Shown here: piece after piece, positions 60,181 through 64,000 of the stretch
Layout: each line of letters opens with the position of its first letter
How positions within the stretch are numbered: position 1 is the stretch's first letter
Source: Sisyra terminalis
Taxonomy: Eukaryota; Arthropoda; Insecta; Neuroptera; Sisyridae
Direction of reading: 5' to 3'
Assembly (NCBI GenBank): GCA_958496175.1
Contig: OY292279.1
Coordinates: 22,940,001-23,004,000 of the forward strand
Length of the DNA: 64,000 nt
Made by a program: the position numbers and the translations under genes
Notes under the pieces: generated by a model
Told to the model about the DNA's origin: nothing
Seen by the model: only the letters and a program-made list of their open reading frames with translations
Databases searched by the model: none

Positions 60181-60918
60181 TAAATTTGAAGTATGATAAT
60201 AATAACTTATTAAAAATTCATGAAAATTCTAATGATAATATCTGAAATATTTGCCGTTCTTATAAGTATCTTGAAGCGATAAGCTCTCTAAAAATACTTT
60301 GCATTAATGATAAATTTTAACGAGACTTATTAAAGAAGTCTTCCAAATGATTCTTTTTTTCTGTAAAATGCTCAAGAATTTTCAATTCTTATAAAAAAGA
60401 ATGTTACCATACTTATTTGATAGATTTTTCACTTGCAACATGTATCGTATAAGGTTTTTCAATAATATATGTTACGGTTGTCAATAGAGACAGAGTTTTT
60501 CAATCATTTTTCTTTCTTTTTTTTTTTTAGTAGAGAAGAACTTATTTCAAATCGAATTCAAGTAACGAGCGAATGAATTTGTAACATGTACAGATCTGCT
60601 TTTCAATTCATTGTAATTTTATTTTTAAGCTCTTAATCTCTTGACCTGATTAAATTTTTTCAATTCCGTAGCTAATAGTGAGTATTGCTAACATTCGTTA
60701 CAAATTTCCCAAGGCACTACTTATCTTTGGAAAAATTTTATGTGATTTAAAAGAAACATAGTTCAGAATTACATTCAAGTTTAAAATTTATTTTTAGTTT
60801 TATCGAAAAACAAACATACAATTAAACAAGACCTTGCTTGTATCTTCTCAATTAAGAAATTAGCTTTTGAAAAATATAAAATCTATTTCACATTGAAAAA
60901 TAGAATCACGAAGATTAA
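60181..60918. other. No gene seen
   Basis: AT-rich. Nothing recognised. Confidence 0.5.
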
Positions 60919-61250
60919 GTACAGGGAGTCCGAATGGTAGAGGCTTTTTCACAATATTCATGTACACAATAACTGATCCAGATTGTAGTTCTCGTTTTTG
61001 TTACTAGCAACGCAAATATTCAGTACATGCTTAATAATTTGAGAAGATATTCTATTCTTGTAATGCATAATGGGAAATGTATCAAGATTTGGTTTCACCA
61101 TTAGTATGTTTGTAGTACTAACTTAAACCGAAACTAAGTACTTTATATAAAGTAACTAAAGTAACATAAGTTAGTAAACCGGGCACTCTTGTGGAGGCGC
61201 CACATCTTGACACATTTTGCATCATGTAGAAGATTGAAATTCATAATACT
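60919..61250. mobile_element. Foldback element, partial (family D)
   Basis: The left terminus 'gtacagggagtccgaatgg' at 60919-60937 matches the 17154 copy, then 'ttcacaatattcatgt' and 'actagcaacgcaaatattca'. A mirrored pair surrounds 61130: 'aaatgtatcaagatttgg' on the left and 'ggcgccacatcttgacacat' on the right. The right terminus is not found. Confidence 0.6.
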
Positions 61251-62219
61251 TAAAAACAGTAACAATTCTCGCATAATGATACAAACGCGTGTTTCTTGGA
61301 AAGTAGCGCGCTTTTCTGGTACAGAAAATCTAATTGATGCCATAAATATATCAATATGTTTGAACTATTTGTATCTATGCTTTATGATTTGGATTATCAT
61401 ATAAAATAAATTTATTTACTGCATACATACTTAAATGAAGCTTATAAGTAGGCGTCTAAATCTAACACAAAGAACGCCGAAAGTAAAAAAAAAGGACAAA
61501 TCGCATTGAGATGTGATCTTAGGCATTCGGTTCATCAAACAATAAAAAACTGTCCATCATTTTATACCAAACAAATAGGTAATTGCATTTGAGTAGTGTA
61601 AAAATGCATGTTTCGCTACATAATTTGAAGGTGCATATAAAATTTTCATTGTCCCTTTAAAAAGAACTAATAGAGCTAATTAAGGAGACTCGAATATTGT
61701 TGGGATTGCTGATCAAAACTGTTGCTCGATATCTGTAAAAACTCACTTATCCACTAGTTGCTCTATGCTTTGGAGATCCAGGAATCTCATATTATTGAGT
61801 ACCTATATAGTATATATGAATTTTTTTCGAAATGAGTTATGATAACTTTTTTAGAAGTTTTTGGGTTCACTAATTACAAATAGCTATAATTAGCTAATGG
61901 TATTAGAAAAGTAGCTGGGAAAAGGTGGAAAGAAGAAGCCAAGATGCTAGAAGTGCTTGGAGGAAGTTCACACTCAGGAGTGAGTGATTAGGAGCCGCAG
62001 AAGAAAAGATAAGAGATTAGAAGTATAGAGTTTATTAAGTTCGGCGACGTTCCCAAGAGTAGAACTAGATGATGTTGATGTCATTTTTTAAAATTTTTAT
62101 CAAACTTTGAACAAAATTAGTTGGAAAAACACACAAGGTTTTTTTTTTGAGTCACTGAATATGAACATAATGTTCATGAGGTTCTTCGATATATCTGAGG
62201 GAAAGATAATAGAGAAGAC
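61251..62219. other. No gene seen
   Basis: AT-rich with a slightly purine-rich patch near 61915-62020. Nothing recognised. Confidence 0.45.
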
Positions 62220-62409
62220 GGTATTCCAATCTTGCATTGCATGATGAGAAATATGTCAAGATGTGGCGCCGCCACACGTGTGTCTTGGATACTAACTTAT
62301 TGAAACTATGTACTCTTATGCTAACGGTTAAAGTTAGTACTCTAGACACATTTGTGGTGCCGCTACATCATGTCACATTTCCCATCATGTATTGCAGGAT
62401 TGAAATGCC
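62220..62409. mobile_element. Foldback element, short form (family D)
   Basis: 190 bp with ~88-bp arms: 'catgatgagaaatatgtcaa' on the left and 'tgtcacatttcccatcatg' on the right are mirrored, as are 'gtggcgccgccac' and 'gtggtgccgctac' next to them. The 17154-type outer arms are absent, so this is the core of the family alone. Confidence 0.65.
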
Positions 62410-64000
62410 TTTTTATATATTACCTTATCTGAGGATAGACGTAGACGTCATCTGTGCAGTTTTTCTAAACTTTAATAAAAAAAAAACTTCAAAAAACAGA
62501 TTTGGTTTCCTTGCGCTGATCTAAATATAATTTTTTCCAATTTCTCTATTTGTATTTCAATAACTTTTAACCCACTTTTATTTAAATTAGTTCAATTAAA
62601 TAAGCTTTAAATATAAGCAAACTGCATTATTATTTCCCAATGATTCTTATCTTGAAATTCTGAGTAAAATCTATGGAGCTCAGTATCGCTTGCTTTTTTT
62701 ATTTTTTGGAATTTTCTTCTGTTTAATGAAAAATGAACGTATGATAATCTTTGGTGAAATGGTTTTGATGAAATTTTTATGTAATTTACGGATTTTTTTT
62801 CATTCGAAGATCAATAAAAAAAATTCATTTAGGTGGACCTATGTTATGTTGTTAGCTAGTTATACTGAAATATCTCGTGTCAATAATATATTTAATAAAA
62901 GAGGTATACATTTTTTTTAATTATCATTTTAAATGTTATCATATTATTGTTTTTTTTTTTAATGATTAGATTTTCCATAAAATAGGTAACCTATTGCTTG
63001 AAGAAATACAAAGATGTAAAAAAAAAATCATTAAATTTATAGACAGAACAATTAAAGTCCTCAGTATATCTCCATGATAAATTATGATGAATAATGTCGA
63101 TAAAATATGAGGAGAATATTTCATCCATGTTATTGGGTTGATTATATCATCAACGTTGTTGGATTTTTATTTCAATTTTCTTGTCTAAAATAAATTGGTT
63201 TGTAAACGTGTCAATTATACCATTTTTTATCGTTTTGTTTTCGACATTTTTTTTCCAAATTAAATCCTTATAAATGAGCTTTCTAAATGCAAAAAAAGTT
63301 CATTAACTGAAACACACACAATAAATATAAACGTTGGGGTCTCATTTAAAAAATAGTGGCAACAAAAATTGAAATGTTAAAATGATTATTGAATGTGATG
63401 AGATTTTTAATGCGTTTGTTGATGAACGAACGGTGTTAAGTAAAAACAGTTTCGTTTTTAATACATTTACCGTTCAATTCATCATTGAATTTAAAAGTTT
63501 CATGAAAATTGCAGATAAGTTTTTTTCCCAGTGTTTGCTGTGGCAGGCGTTTCTAAATTGCCATCCTAATCACTGTCATTAAAATGAAATTCAATTTGGC
63601 AAAAATTACTTGATCATCTGTGTGAATCCTATTATACGGTTATTTTTATTGTTATATGCCTCGGTTAATGGCTCGTTTAATAAATATGAGTATCATTTTT
63701 TTCTTGATTATTTTTTTGTTAAAATGGATTATGTGGAAAAAAACTTTTAAAAGCGTTTTTTCTAAAATTTTAAGTCTTTGAAGTTAAATATCAGTCTTAT
63801 CAAAAAAATTTACTTTTGAATACTTTTAATTAAACAAAAATAATAAGTATAAAAACATTTTTTTAGGTAATAGTTCTTGTTCTCTTCCAGTTATGTGTAC
63901 GATTATGATTGAGTACAAAATAAAGCTCTGGGAGGCGATTAATCATGTACAATAGACAATTGTTTATTGCTGCTTTATCCTAGTATTGTTCATACATCTC
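62410..64000. other. No gene seen
   Basis: AT-rich. Open frames at 62690-62920 and 63382-63582 are short and unrecognised. Confidence 0.5.

Noticed and set aside
1..64000. CRISPR arrays, bacterial operons, integrated viral genes
   Set aside because: None seen; base composition, splice-flanked exon and element types are those of an insect nuclear genome.

Overview
This is AT-rich animal DNA, almost certainly insect and probably a fly (Diptera). It looks like part of one very large intron, or an intron plus flanking sequence, that has filled with transposable elements. There is no operon-like or dense gene content. The one convincing host coding segment is a 126-bp internal exon at 56379-56504 (+). 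It encodes the start of an immunoglobulin domain of the klingon/CG7166-like neural cell-surface type and has consensus splice sites and the same intron phase on both sides. A small CpG-richer island at 43380-43786, ending at a GTAAGT donor, is a weak candidate for a non-coding first exon or promoter. The species assignment is inference from base composition, exon similarity and the element repertoire.

Most recognisable sequence is mobile and decayed. Retroelements: a 5'-truncated Jockey-clade LINE (19779-21551), a second LINE scrap (31214-31348), a Penelope-like element (PLE) with RT and GIY-YIG remnants (40641-42436), a second YVDD scrap (42540-42640), three related LTR copies (21875-22225, 36828-37241, 54118-54440) and four tRNA-derived SINEs (29749-29899, 40262-40390, 48221-48360, 51055-51196). 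DNA elements: a hAT remnant with an 8-bp target duplication (24181-25170); a Tc1/mariner transposase pseudogene (10485-11840) split by a 643-bp TIR element that made a 9-bp duplication (10703-11345); foldback family D (17154-17579, 60919-61250, 62220-62409); a long inverted pair (25779-25892 and 30565-30673); and a small TIR element (15855-16136). A Helentron-like family with sub-terminal inverted repeats and a 3' hairpin has full copies at 3886-5412 and 33184-34706 and partial or diverged copies at 857-1925, 54840-56290 and 58570-59460. A ~142-157-bp tandem array lies at 13330-13865.

The most interesting signal is a recurring hammerhead-ribozyme-like layout: stem I, CUGANGA, stem II, GAAA, a short self-complementary stem III, then stem I. 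It occurs in both terminal inverted repeats of the PLE (40680-40728 and 42348-42396). It also occurs in both arms of two otherwise different foldback elements (47455-47955 and 52626-52992). Hammerheads are known from PLE terminal repeats; their presence in mirror-image pairs in coding-free foldbacks suggests these are PLE-derived non-autonomous elements.

The remaining stretches (listed individually) show no gene, RNA or repeat that I can support by eye.
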